Shown piece after piece: positions 37,654 through 46,118 of a stretch of DNA of 64,000 nt. The position numbers were made by a program, and so were the translations under genes. The first letter of the stretch is position 1. Each line of letters opens with the position of its first letter. A model generated the notes under the pieces. It was not told the origin of the DNA. It was given only the letters and a program-made list of their open reading frames with translations, and searched no databases. Location: positions 37,967 to 101,966 of the forward strand of contig CAJIZC010000014.1 of the NCBI GenBank assembly GCA_905181785.1, given 5' to 3'. Source of the stretch: an uncultured Candidatus Poseidoniales archaeon (lineage in GTDB: Archaea > Thermoplasmatota > Poseidoniia > Poseidoniales > Poseidoniaceae).

Positions 37654-39417
37654 TCAAATACGCCGGCGCAACCGTTCCATAGAGGCGTCTGCAGAACCGA
37701 GGTGCTCCAAACAATCCTCGATGCGACCAACGCTCAATGCGTCTCCAGCTTCTGCAATGGCTTGCTCGGTCAATCTGCGATCGTCATCCTCGACCTTGAT
37801 TCCAATCGCTTCACTCTGGTTGCGAAGAATCCGCCATTCATCCATAACAAAGTCGTACAGTTCGAGCGCTTCTTCGCTCGCCTTGCCTTCTTTGTCGAGG
37901 TCTTGGTTCATAGCGCTCAATAAATCAGAGGCTTCGCTCCACTTTCGTGCATCCGCCGCTTGTTCAATCGCCGTTAGGCGTTCTGTCCAATCGGTCTCAT
38001 CGTCTCGGTCTTGATATTGAGAAATGAGCTTTTTTCGCTGGCGCAGCGCCCGCTGAACATTGTCCATTGCCTCACGTTCTTGAACGATGGAACGTACCAC
38101 ACCGTCGGCCAACCCGATGGCTTGTCCTGCGTTGCCGGCTTCGAGTGCTTCTTCAGCTTGTGCGAGGCGTTGTGTCATTGCACTGGTGTCTAAACCATCA
38201 GTTTGCTTTAACTGTCTATTTGCTTCTTTGAGCGACAAGGCTGCTTTGCCTAATGCATCGTCATCCGCAGCGAGTTGAACTGGAATCACAACAGCAAATT
38301 CGTAGGCTTTCTTTGGTGCTTCTGATGCCAACTTCTTGCGGGCGTCCGCAAGCATTTCCTTCAAATGTTCAACACCTTCACCTTCTTTTTGTTGAAGTTG
38401 ACGGCTCGCTTCGGCGATTGCCTTCTCAGCAACCCCCCACCACTCAATGATTTCATGAGCGTATTTTTTTGATTGTCGGAAGAGGAGTTCGCCCTCTCGT
38501 AACGAACCAAGTTTGACTTCCCTTTCACCCATGTCGAAGGATTTCCGTGGCCGTTTTGCTGTTGGAGCGATGGCTTCAGCCTGCTCCATGCTGGCCCTTG
38601 CATCATCGCGGATTGCTTCAACGTCACCAGAAAGGGAGAGCGCACGTTCCATTTCATCTTCTGCTTGATTGAGGAGTTCCATGCCGTGAAGGGGTTCCAC
38701 GTGGCCTTCTTCGCGGGCCGTCATGATCAAACTGGAAGCTTGGTCCACCGCTGCACCGTTTGCTTTGAGTTCCAAAAGTTGAACCTCCAGTGAGTCCAAT
38801 CGTCGGCTGAATTTCTTTCGATTTGCACGCTGGTCGTCACCGACGAACCAAACATAGCCGGTCAAGCCAACGCCAAACGCCATAGTGACGATACAGGCCA
38901 GCCATTCATTGGTCATCGATTCAGGCGTGTTGCCAGCGAAGAGCGAGATCGCAATAACCGTGCCGAGCCCAGTCATAATGGCCCGCCATCGCAGAACATC
39001 CAACCCTCCCTGAAGGATTGATTTAGAAGCGCTGAGGCATGAAAAGGCAACCCCTGTGAGCAGAACGCTCCCTGCAACCATGCTGAGGTTGGAAACATCG
39101 AGGGCTTGGGCCGCAATGATAAGAAGCACAGGCCAAAGAACGCTTGCTGCAGAACCGACACGGGTTCTTGCCCGGGCATCATCGACTGCTAAGTCTTGGA
39201 TGATGAGGCCCCATACAATGATCAGGAGTGGGAAACCAAGGCCCTTGAGCAATCCAGATTCCCCGAGTATTGCGGCGTTGAGGTTTGGCCACATCAGCCA
39301 TAGCGCTCCACTCAGGAGCAGCAGGGCCGAGGTGGATGTCAATCGTTCGAGCCGTTGTTGACGTTGCTTGATAGCGGACTCAATAGCCGTTTCAACATCA
39401 GCCCAAGCGTCCACCAT
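37654..39417 (-). CDS. Membrane protein with long helical cytoplasmic region
   Basis: 587 residues from the ATG at 39417; a GTG at 39432 is also possible. Residues 20-180 hold about six transmembrane helices ('LTSTSALLLLSGALWLMW', 'FPLLIIVWGLIIQDLAV'). The remaining 400 residues are charged, helical and Ala/Glu/Gln-rich. They contain repeated 'LNQAEDEMERALSLSGD'- and 'LAQAEEALEAGNAGQAIGLA'-like units, probably coiled coil or short helical repeats. It shares the membrane-then-helical-repeat layout of the convergent 35095 gene without obvious sequence identity. Function unknown. Confidence 0.75.
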   Translation of the reverse strand: MVDAWADVETAIESAIKQRQQRLERLTSTSALLLLSGALWLMWPNLNAAILGESGLLKGLGFPLLIIVWGLIIQDLAVDDARARTRVGSAASVLWPVLLIIAAQALDVSNLSMVAGSVLLTGVAFSCLSASKSILQGGLDVLRWRAIMTGLGTVIAISLFAGNTPESMTNEWLACIVTMAFGVGLTGYVWFVGDDQRANRKKFSRRLDSLEVQLLELKANGAAVDQASSLIMTAREEGHVEPLHGMELLNQAEDEMERALSLSGDVEAIRDDARASMEQAEAIAPTAKRPRKSFDMGEREVKLGSLREGELLFRQSKKYAHEIIEWWGVAEKAIAEASRQLQQKEGEGVEHLKEMLADARKKLASEAPKKAYEFAVVIPVQLAADDDALGKAALSLKEANRQLKQTDGLDTSAMTQRLAQAEEALEAGNAGQAIGLADGVVRSIVQEREAMDNVQRALRQRKKLISQYQDRDDETDWTERLTAIEQAADARKWSEASDLLSAMNQDLDKEGKASEEALELYDFVMDEWRILRNQSEAIGIKVEDDDRRLTEQAIAEAGDALSVGRIEDCLEHLGSADASMERLRRRI

Positions 39418-39581
39418 GCATTCGACTTCCACACAATGGTCATAATCACTCCGCTGTTATGATTCTGAAAAGTCGGTGCTCCTTCGGGGAAAGTAGGTTC
39501 CAAACCCTATGCAAACTTCAACCGGCATGACGGGAATGTTCATGAGTGTCATTCACCCGCTTGGAAGGAAGAGGAGTATCA

Positions 39582-40532
39582 ATGACCGGTCTCATCACAA
39601 TGGACGACTTGACGAATGAGGAAATCCTCAGCATTTTGGACGATGCAGAACGCCTCCTGCCAGTGGCCCGAGGTGAAATGCACCTCCCTTTGTTGCAAGG
39701 ACGCATTATGGGGAACTTGTTTTTTGAACCAAGCACCCGAACCCGCATGTCCTTCGAGACCGCAATGAAGCGCCTCGGTGGCGGTGTGGTCAACCTTGGC
39801 GACGTCAAGACTTCATCAGTTGTCAAGGGCGAGACCCTGTTTGACACGATTCAAATGGTCGACGGATACACTGACATTATTGCCATGCGCCATCCACGCC
39901 AGGGAGCGGCTCAATACGCACAGGACGCAGCGAGAGTCCCCATTCTCAACGGCGGAGACGGCGCTGGTAACCATCCTACACAAACGATGCTTGATCTGTT
40001 TACCATCCGACAAGCACACGGTCGTCTTGACGGCCTCAAGGTGGTCCTGGCAGGCGATCTCCGCTACGGGCGAACCGTCCATTCCCTCTCGCATGCTTTG
40101 ACTCGTTTTGGCTGTGAATTGATTTTTGCAAGCCCATCGCTTTTGCGAATGCCTGCAGAAATCGTTTCAGATTTGCGAGAACACGGGTCCAATGTAGTCG
40201 AAACAGAGGACCTTTACGGCTGCATCAACGATGCCGATGTCATCTACATGACGCGAATCCAAAAAGAGCGATTTGCTGATGAAGATGAATACGCTCGATG
40301 TGCGGGCGCTTACAAGCTTCACGCCAAGCACCTTGGGGATGTGAAAGGGGACATGATCATCATGCACCCTCTGCCACGTGTCGATGAGATTGACCCGTCG
40401 GTTGACGTCACAAGGCATGCACGGTACTTCGAACAAGCGTTCAATGGCGTTGTAGCCCGAATGGCGCTGCTTTGCAAATTACTTGGCGTTCCGGTTCCTG
40501 AAGACGTCGCATCGGCAGGGAGGGTGTTGTAA
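39582..40532 (+). CDS. pyrB: Aspartate carbamoyltransferase catalytic subunit
   Basis: 316 residues from the ATG at 39582, 5 bases after GAGGAG. Joins carbamoyl phosphate and aspartate in pyrimidine synthesis. Signatures: carbamoyl-phosphate loop 'FEPSTRTRMSFETAM', 'RHPRQGAAQYA', 'NHPTQTMLDLFTI', and 'MHPLPRVDEIDPSVD' from the aspartate-binding region. The stop overlaps the pyrI start (TAATG), so the catalytic and regulatory chains are translationally coupled. Confidence 0.97.
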   Translation: MTGLITMDDLTNEEILSILDDAERLLPVARGEMHLPLLQGRIMGNLFFEPSTRTRMSFETAMKRLGGGVVNLGDVKTSSVVKGETLFDTIQMVDGYTDIIAMRHPRQGAAQYAQDAARVPILNGGDGAGNHPTQTMLDLFTIRQAHGRLDGLKVVLAGDLRYGRTVHSLSHALTRFGCELIFASPSLLRMPAEIVSDLREHGSNVVETEDLYGCINDADVIYMTRIQKERFADEDEYARCAGAYKLHAKHLGDVKGDMIIMHPLPRVDEIDPSVDVTRHARYFEQAFNGVVARMALLCKLLGVPVPEDVASAGRVL

Positions 40533-41008
40533 TGTCCAACGAACAGAGCATGCGCCGTGTAACTGCAATCCGCAACGGGACCGTCATCGACCACGTACCA
40601 TCTGGTCAAGCACTCCGAGTCCTCGAAATGCTTGGTATTGCAGGCGAGACTTCGGTCCCAGTGTCCCTCGTGATGAACGTCCCTTCCAAGAAACTCGGAT
40701 CAAAGGACATCATCAAGGTCGAAGACCGTGAACTTACCCAAGGGGAATTAGATCGCCTCGCTCTTGTCGCACCAGATGCTCACGTGGCCATCATTCGTGC
40801 CTATGTGGTTGCTGAAAAGTTGTCCATTAACCTCGGTGACGAGGTTGTCAATGTCGTTCGTTGCACCTTTTCAAACTGCATCACCACCAACGCCCGAGAA
40901 CCTCAACCTCACAGGTTGCGGGTCGTCAGCCGAGATCCGTTGCACCTCCGCTGCCATTATTGTGGCAGACCGCAGGATCTTGACGAATTGGTCAAGAATG
41001 CACTTTGA
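40532..41008 (+). CDS. pyrI: Aspartate carbamoyltransferase regulatory subunit
   Basis: 158 residues. Allosteric subunit binding nucleotides through its N-terminal domain ('TAIRNGTVIDHVPSGQALRV') and zinc through its C-terminal domain. The four zinc cysteines are visible: 'RCTFSNC' and, after a 20-residue spacer, 'LRCHYCGR'. It holds the catalytic trimers together. The start overlaps pyrB by one base. It converges on ttuA with no bases between the two stop codons. Confidence 0.97.
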   Translation: MSNEQSMRRVTAIRNGTVIDHVPSGQALRVLEMLGIAGETSVPVSLVMNVPSKKLGSKDIIKVEDRELTQGELDRLALVAPDAHVAIIRAYVVAEKLSINLGDEVVNVVRCTFSNCITTNAREPQPHRLRVVSRDPLHLRCHYCGRPQDLDELVKNAL

Positions 41009-42001
41009 TCAGTCGTTTAACAGCGCTCTGAAGTCACATGCTTTGCATTGTGTTCCAGATGTCATCGCGCCGCATGCAGGGCATGGGGTCGGGGGGGCAA
41101 TCTTCGAGCCTTCCTCGGGGGATCGATGCCTCAACGCTTTGATGTTGTCTGCCATTCGAAGCAAGCCATGCCTCGTGCCTGGCGAATCGGCTTCCATTTG
41201 AGCCACCATCTCCCGGTGACGCCAACGCAGAGCACCTTCGGCATGAGGGCACTCCTCGTGATGAAGGGGTAGTTCTCGGTGGAGGGCGTAAAGGTGGACT
41301 TCTTGTTCGGGGATCCATCGAAGGGGGACAATTCGCGGGGCCATCCCTTCAACAACGGTTGAGGTATGAGGGGCGAGGCGCAAGGTTCGGTCAAGATCGC
41401 CGTTGGTCATGTTCATCAAGACCGTTTGAGCCATGTCGTCGAGGTTGTGGCCAAGGGCAATGATGTCAGCGTCAATTCGATCGGCTAAGTGGTTGATGCC
41501 TTGGCGCCTGAACACACCGCAGTACGAGCATGGTAGGCGAGGCGCACTTGGGTTGGTATCCAACAAACCAGGTATCCGCCGAGCCACTTCGTCCATTTCC
41601 TTGAAACTCAGTTCAGGGTAAGAAACAGTGATGAATTCAACACCCAATCGGTCGCAGAGTTCTTGAGCGCAGTCAAGCGATGGTGGACGGTACCCTTCGA
41701 TGCCCTCGTCGACGGTTCCTGCAACAATTCGTACATCGGGGCGTTCTCCGATTAAGTCGACGAGGCTGTCAAGCAGAACTGCAGAATCCTTGCCACCTGA
41801 GATGGCAACGAAAATTGTCGTGTTTTTGTCTTTCGGCAACACCAGTTGTTGGCGAAGTTCCTTTGCGATTTTTTTCCTTACCGATTTGGCCATGTGCTCG
41901 TTGCACAAAATCCGTCCAGAATACGCCTGTTCAAGCACGGCTGGCCGGGAACAACTGTCGCATTGAGGGATGCTAAACCCCTGCTCCGACTCCTCTGCCA
42001 T
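41009..42001 (-). CDS. tRNA 2-thiolation protein, TtuA/Ncs6 family
   Basis: 330 residues. An ATP-pyrophosphatase (PP-loop) enzyme for sulfur insertion at a tRNA uridine. Features: an N-terminal zinc pair 'CDSCSRPAVL' with later 'RILCNEHM', PP-loop 'VAISGGKDSAVLLD', a central 'LPCSYCGVFRRQG' pair plus 'GHNLDDMAQT', and a C-terminal zinc ribbon 'CPACG' with 'QCKACDF'. The order matches TtuA/Ncs6/CTU1. Which uridine it modifies (position 34 or 54) cannot be told from sequence. An upstream non-coding stretch contains inverted repeats that may hold its promoter. Confidence 0.9.
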   Translation of the reverse strand: MAEESEQGFSIPQCDSCSRPAVLEQAYSGRILCNEHMAKSVRKKIAKELRQQLVLPKDKNTTIFVAISGGKDSAVLLDSLVDLIGERPDVRIVAGTVDEGIEGYRPPSLDCAQELCDRLGVEFITVSYPELSFKEMDEVARRIPGLLDTNPSAPRLPCSYCGVFRRQGINHLADRIDADIIALGHNLDDMAQTVLMNMTNGDLDRTLRLAPHTSTVVEGMAPRIVPLRWIPEQEVHLYALHRELPLHHEECPHAEGALRWRHREMVAQMEADSPGTRHGLLRMADNIKALRHRSPEEGSKIAPPTPCPACGAMTSGTQCKACDFRALLND

Positions 42002-42090
42002 ACCCTTGCGGGGTGCGGCTTAGGTTTGAACTCCCCGCTTCGCGATGCAACCATCGGCTGGTTTTGCTGGTTTGAGTAAGTAGAAATTCC

Positions 42091-42116
42091 CAATTGAAGA
42101 TTTAATTTTTCAATTG
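42091..42116 (+). repeat. 26-base inverted repeat CAATTGAA-N10-TTCAATTG, copy 2
   Basis: Arms CAATTGAA (42091-42098) and TTCAATTG (42109-42116) flank GATTTAATTT. Arms and spacer length are identical to the element at 18231-18256. The spacer resembles an archaeal TATA box on either strand, so a dimeric regulator bound to the arms would cover a promoter. In RNA it would form a stem of 8 pairs extended by a G-U and an A-U. Confidence 0.5.
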
Positions 42117-42270
42117 ATGAATGAGCAGTGAAATGTGCAATCTGGGGTCCAGATTCCATGAAATATTCAGGTTTCAGGGGGCAAATATATGCGCGGAAAA
42201 GAGGCAAAGAAAGGGCTTCCGCGACCTTGTTTTATCGAAATCCAGTTGGGAAATTGATTTTGGTCTTCAA

Positions 42271-42288
42271 ATCCCCCTTTAGGGGGAT
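42271..42288 (+). promoter_or_regulatory. Hairpin ATCCCCC-TTTA-GGGGGAT in leader of Roadblock operon
   Basis: A perfect 7-base-pair stem with a 4-base loop lies 53 bases upstream of the Roadblock gene start and downstream of a TATA-like AAATATAT at 42183. If transcription starts near 42215, it would sit in a leader of about 130 bases. It could control translation or RNA stability. Inferred from position. Confidence 0.35.
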
Positions 42289-42341
42289 GGCAGCACAAAA
42301 CTTCTTGAAGCCCACAACGCTGACGAAAGGTTTGAGCATCC

Positions 42342-42680
42342 ATGTTGCAACGCACGCTGGCCGGATTGTATCGCCTTGATGGCGTTCAACACGCTATGTT
42401 GATCGACGACAGTGGGACCTTGTTGGCAAGCGTAGGCGATGAAGGGCTAATCCCCCCATTTGAACACGCAGTCGATGTGATTTCTGCTGCTTTGGAATCA
42501 GCCGATGCCCTCGGATTGGGGGCGGTGTACGAAGCATGGTGTGAAGGTGAAAACCGGATGATGATCGACGTTGCTTCGCCAACGCGAATCGTCGCTCTGT
42601 CAGGCAATGGAGGTCGCCTGGCCCGATGGCGTCACGCTCTTGATCGCGATCGGAAAATTTTGGCCACCACCCCCCAGTGA
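42342..42680 (+). CDS. Roadblock/LC7-domain protein
   Basis: 112 residues, single domain. The pattern 'LDGVQHAMLIDDSGTLLASVG', a central helix, then 'MMIDVASPTRIVALSGNGG' fits the Roadblock/LC7 (MglB-like) fold, in which dimers act on small GTPases or serve as scaffolds. No GTPase gene lies in the window. The gene ends 9 bases before a large coiled-coil protein that also has a Roadblock-like segment, so the two probably form one complex. Confidence 0.65.
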   Translation: MLQRTLAGLYRLDGVQHAMLIDDSGTLLASVGDEGLIPPFEHAVDVISAALESADALGLGAVYEAWCEGENRMMIDVASPTRIVALSGNGGRLARWRHALDRDRKILATTPQ

Positions 42681-42689
42681 GTTGATGAT

Positions 42690-45600
42690 ATGTTTAACCT
42701 ACCACAAGGAACCCCAATCGAAGAAGCCATTTCGGTTGATGACGGAATAATTCAGCCTTTTGACCACGGCGTAATCAGCACCTGGATTGGACGTAGGAAA
42801 ACCCCTGCTGGTCATCGACTGGTCCGTGCTGGAAGGATTGTCGGTTGGCTTGCAGAATCTGGAAAGGGTAAAACCCTCCTCGCAGGCACAGCAGCGAAAG
42901 ATCGTTTGCTTTCAATTGAAGCCGAAGGTGCTTCACGCTTCATTGCTCAATCCTACTCCCTCGCTGGATTAGGTAGCGTCGCTGAAGTTCTCCCTGAAGC
43001 GTTTGAACATCCAGCTGATCGCCAAGGGCTGTTGCCGCGCGGGGATGCATTGCAACGCCTCATGTCCCGTGATTTATCTTCCGTATTGCAAGTGCTTGTG
43101 GGCCGTGATACGGTCCGAGGAGCAGTTGCCATCGATCAAGGCTTGTTAATTGACAGCGTTGGTGATTTACCCAATGATGCAGAGACACTCGCCCGTGAGA
43201 TCCATGGCTCTTTGAGCGCCATGGCCATTTCAGTGATGGATGAAGGGATTGACCCCTCGGCATCGCACTGGACCATGCACCACGAAGACGGTGCTCTTTT
43301 ACTCGCCCAATCCGGTGATGCATCCCTCGGTGTTTGGACAGAGGCAAATGCAGATCATGCTCGGATTATTTCTGCAGTTGCTGGCATTTTGGACGGAGAG
43401 TTTGGTGCAATCGGTGCATCCGGGGGCCCCATCCCTGATGGATTCGTCTTGAGGGAAGGCCGAGGCGGACCTGACGCCATTCTGTCCATGCTTTCTGCCG
43501 CAATGCATGAGGAAGTCACGGGTCACCTCCAGTCTGGCCAATCTTCAACCGCTGTTTCCGTGGTCTTAGCGCGTGGTATCCCAGTGGGTGTTTCTGCCCC
43601 TCAAAGTGGAACCATGGAGGAAGCCATGCTGACCTTTACCGATTCCACTCGAGTCTTGAAATTGCATCGATTGCCATCTGGTAGCATTGTTTCGAGGGAC
43701 TCCGGAACCATCGAAGGGTTCACGCTTGATCATTTCCAAGATCTCCTTGTGACTTTACGAACTCGTTCAGAAAGCCGTCGGGCGAATTTAACTTCAAAAT
43801 TGAACGAACTGTATGGCTTTGAGACAGGCATGGAACACCTCAGAATCCAACGCGCTGGAGCCTCGTTCACAGAAACTGTGGCAGTGGTAAGCGGTGGTTT
43901 GGGCGGTGAAGCATCACAACCCCTTGCTGTTGACGCTGGCCTGCGCCGTCGGCTGGAAGCCGCAGACCATCGAATTGATGAACTTGAGAAAGAAAAAGCA
44001 ACAGTTGAGAACAGATTGAATGAAGCGAATGCAGCAGCCACCGCTGCACAAATTGTCGCCAGAGAAGCGAAAGAAACTCGGGCGGAATCAACAACTTCGC
44101 TTGAAGAAGCTCATTCAAAGCACAACACAATGCAAGTTGAATTGGCCCAATCTAAGGCTTCTTCTGAACAAGCAGAGAACCGAGCTGAGCGTCTTGTGCG
44201 TCGAGTCAATGAACTTGAACACCAAGTTTCCCAACGTGCCGCAGAATTAGCGAAAGCACTCGGCGATGCCTCGTCGAGTGAAACATTGCGAACCGCAATT
44301 GAAGACATGTCGCTGAAAGAAGCGGCTTTGAACGCTGAACTCAACACCCACAGCCAACAACTTTCCTCCATTCGTCAACAAAGCGAGGACGACGAACGTC
44401 GACTGCAGGTGCTGCAAGAACAAGTGGCAGCAACACGAGAACGCCACGCTCGGGCCCAAGCAGAAGTCCTCCTGTTGGATGAGAAAATCAAGACCAACAC
44501 CTCTGAGTTGTCCGCCATTGAATCGGAAGCCAAGGCCAGCCGACGTCGTTCAGAAGAGGATCGAAACCGACTTGCCACCGATGAGGCACGCCAAGCCCAA
44601 GTTCAGGCTGAACTTCGCGAACTAATGGACGAACGCAGGCATATTTTGCGGGAGTTAGGGGACCTTGGTGCTCGAAGAGGCCACGCAGAAGCAGAACTTG
44701 CTTCGCTCATCGAACGAGCGGAGGCGTTGTCCGAAGCCCACGAAGCTGCAGTGGCCGACATCCAGGAAGCTGAGCGCCTGCGTGCACGTTTGGCAGAAGA
44801 ACCGCTTGCACAAGCCCTTCTTGACGACGCTCAAACCTTTGACGGACTTGGACCGGTGCTGGAACGCTTGGAACACGCCCGTGCGCTTGGGTACTCCGTC
44901 ACCCTTCTTGACCGAGCGGTGGAACGCGGTTTGCAGGTGATTCAATCCACTGTTGATCATGTTGCAGCAACTCCACGGCATTTACTTTCAAGCGAAGTCA
45001 TGACCTTACTTGAACGCCAAGTGCCTCAGACAGCAGGTGCGGTACGAGGACTCGCTCGATGGTCGGTTCAACAACGCCTTGAACACCAACTCGGTGAGAC
45101 AGTAGGCCATGTGGTCTTGGACCTTGAACACTTACTGGAAGACTACGACCGATCCATCACCATGTTGCGTCGATTGAGAAATGTACTCGAGCAACTTGTT
45201 CGACTCGGCGCCCCACCTGAAGAGGTGGAGGCCCTGCTCAACAATTGCACTCGGCCAGAAGCGCTCCCAAGCATTGCCAAATCCACACGCCAATTGATTC
45301 AAGTTGCACTTGATGATATCTACTTGGAAGCTGATCAAAGGGATGCTGGGGAGGCTGTGGCTTTGGAAGACACCGCTAGGGTGCTTGAGGAATTAATCAC
45401 GCAACTCGACGCTTCAGGTCTTGCCGATGGTGTGCCCCGCGGCATGCTTTGGGAATTCCAACGCGACGGCTTATTGCCATACGAAAGGGATTCAGTGCCT
45501 GCCAGTCAACGCACCCCGGTTGAAGTGAACATGATTGCAACCATGGAATCCACCCTCGCAGGGGAAGTTCCAGTGTCCCTTGACGCTGCGGTCGAGGTTG

Positions 45601-45860
45601 CTGTTGCCGACGAACAGGGGTGGGAGGAAATGCCCATTCCGGTGGATGCAGGCACAAATTCTGTGGATGAAACCCCCCCCGAATCACCATCGATCGAACC
45701 AACCTCGGATTTGGACGGCAGCGACGAACGGGCGGCACTGGAAGCCGAACTTGCTCAACTCGACGCATCTTGGGAGCATCGCAAGGAGCCAGCTCCAGAA
45801 GCAGCACCTGATCCTGCGCTCGCCGCACTTGAAGCCCGTCTTTCAGGACTGGACCTCTGA
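42690..45860 (+). CDS. Large coiled-coil protein with Roadblock-like domain
   Basis: 1056 residues. Residues about 128-245 look like Roadblock/LC7 ('DTVRGAVAIDQGLLIDSVGD', then 'GALLLAQSGDASLGVW'). Residues about 415-700 form a long coiled coil rich in Glu, Ala, Gln and Arg ('ADHRIDELEKEKATVENRL' onward). A second globular helical part follows at 705-925 ('GLGPVLERLEHARALGYSV', 'LLERQVPQTAGAVRGLARW'), then a low-complexity acidic/Pro tail. The C-terminus repeats 'LEAELAQLD' and 'LEARLSGLDL'. No SMC-type ATPase motif was seen. It looks like a cytoskeletal or polarity scaffold. Function unknown. Confidence 0.75.
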   Translation: MFNLPQGTPIEEAISVDDGIIQPFDHGVISTWIGRRKTPAGHRLVRAGRIVGWLAESGKGKTLLAGTAAKDRLLSIEAEGASRFIAQSYSLAGLGSVAEVLPEAFEHPADRQGLLPRGDALQRLMSRDLSSVLQVLVGRDTVRGAVAIDQGLLIDSVGDLPNDAETLAREIHGSLSAMAISVMDEGIDPSASHWTMHHEDGALLLAQSGDASLGVWTEANADHARIISAVAGILDGEFGAIGASGGPIPDGFVLREGRGGPDAILSMLSAAMHEEVTGHLQSGQSSTAVSVVLARGIPVGVSAPQSGTMEEAMLTFTDSTRVLKLHRLPSGSIVSRDSGTIEGFTLDHFQDLLVTLRTRSESRRANLTSKLNELYGFETGMEHLRIQRAGASFTETVAVVSGGLGGEASQPLAVDAGLRRRLEAADHRIDELEKEKATVENRLNEANAAATAAQIVAREAKETRAESTTSLEEAHSKHNTMQVELAQSKASSEQAENRAERLVRRVNELEHQVSQRAAELAKALGDASSSETLRTAIEDMSLKEAALNAELNTHSQQLSSIRQQSEDDERRLQVLQEQVAATRERHARAQAEVLLLDEKIKTNTSELSAIESEAKASRRRSEEDRNRLATDEARQAQVQAELRELMDERRHILRELGDLGARRGHAEAELASLIERAEALSEAHEAAVADIQEAERLRARLAEEPLAQALLDDAQTFDGLGPVLERLEHARALGYSVTLLDRAVERGLQVIQSTVDHVAATPRHLLSSEVMTLLERQVPQTAGAVRGLARWSVQQRLEHQLGETVGHVVLDLEHLLEDYDRSITMLRRLRNVLEQLVRLGAPPEEVEALLNNCTRPEALPSIAKSTRQLIQVALDDIYLEADQRDAGEAVALEDTARVLEELITQLDASGLADGVPRGMLWEFQRDGLLPYERDSVPASQRTPVEVNMIATMESTLAGEVPVSLDAAVEVAVADEQGWEEMPIPVDAGTNSVDETPPESPSIEPTSDLDGSDERAALEAELAQLDASWEHRKEPAPEAAPDPALAALEARLSGLDL

Positions 45861-45869
45861 GGTGGTTTC

Positions 45870-46115
45870 ATGGAAGAAAAACCCACAACATTGATGGCTC
45901 GCGAAGAATCGAAAGGCCGTACCTATCCATTGTTCATTGAACGTTTGTTGTTTCTCGGGGCCATCGTGGCCTTCTTCTTTGTACAACCGATGGTGATGGA
46001 TCCCATTGAATCGACGGTTTTGTCCGCTCTGGCAGGTTGGTGTGGCTTACCGATTTTGCTGATGTTCACGACCGAATTGATCGGCCGTGTAATGCAGCGT
46101 TTGATCTCGAACTGA
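45870..46115 (+). CDS. Small two-helix membrane protein
   Basis: 81 residues, 9 bases after the coiled-coil gene and probably co-transcribed. Two hydrophobic segments are seen: 'LLFLGAIVAFFFVQPMVM' and 'VLSALAGWCGLPILLMFT'. The N-terminus is charged ('EESKGRTYP') and the C-terminus basic ('GRVMQRLISN'). It could anchor the coiled-coil partner to the membrane. No family recognised. It converges on the next gene with a 3-base gap. Confidence 0.6.
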   Translation: MEEKPTTLMAREESKGRTYPLFIERLLFLGAIVAFFFVQPMVMDPIESTVLSALAGWCGLPILLMFTTELIGRVMQRLISN

Positions 46116-46118
46116 ATC

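Larger units (their letters stand above)
42002..42341. other. Non-coding divergent region with structured repeats
   Basis: 340 bases between the divergent ttuA and Roadblock genes, without a credible gene. It holds GCGGGG/CCCCGC arms at 42008-42013 and 42033-42038, the 26-base inverted repeat at 42091-42116, a TATA-like AAATATAT at 42183-42190 and a perfect hairpin at 42271-42288. The A+T-rich centre is a plausible home for two divergent promoters. No tRNA was recognised. Confidence 0.6.

Noticed and set aside
42128..42379. Small open frame of 83 codons in the ttuA/Roadblock gap
   Set aside because: It overlaps the better-supported Roadblock start, contains the hairpin and repeats, and its composition shows no coding bias.
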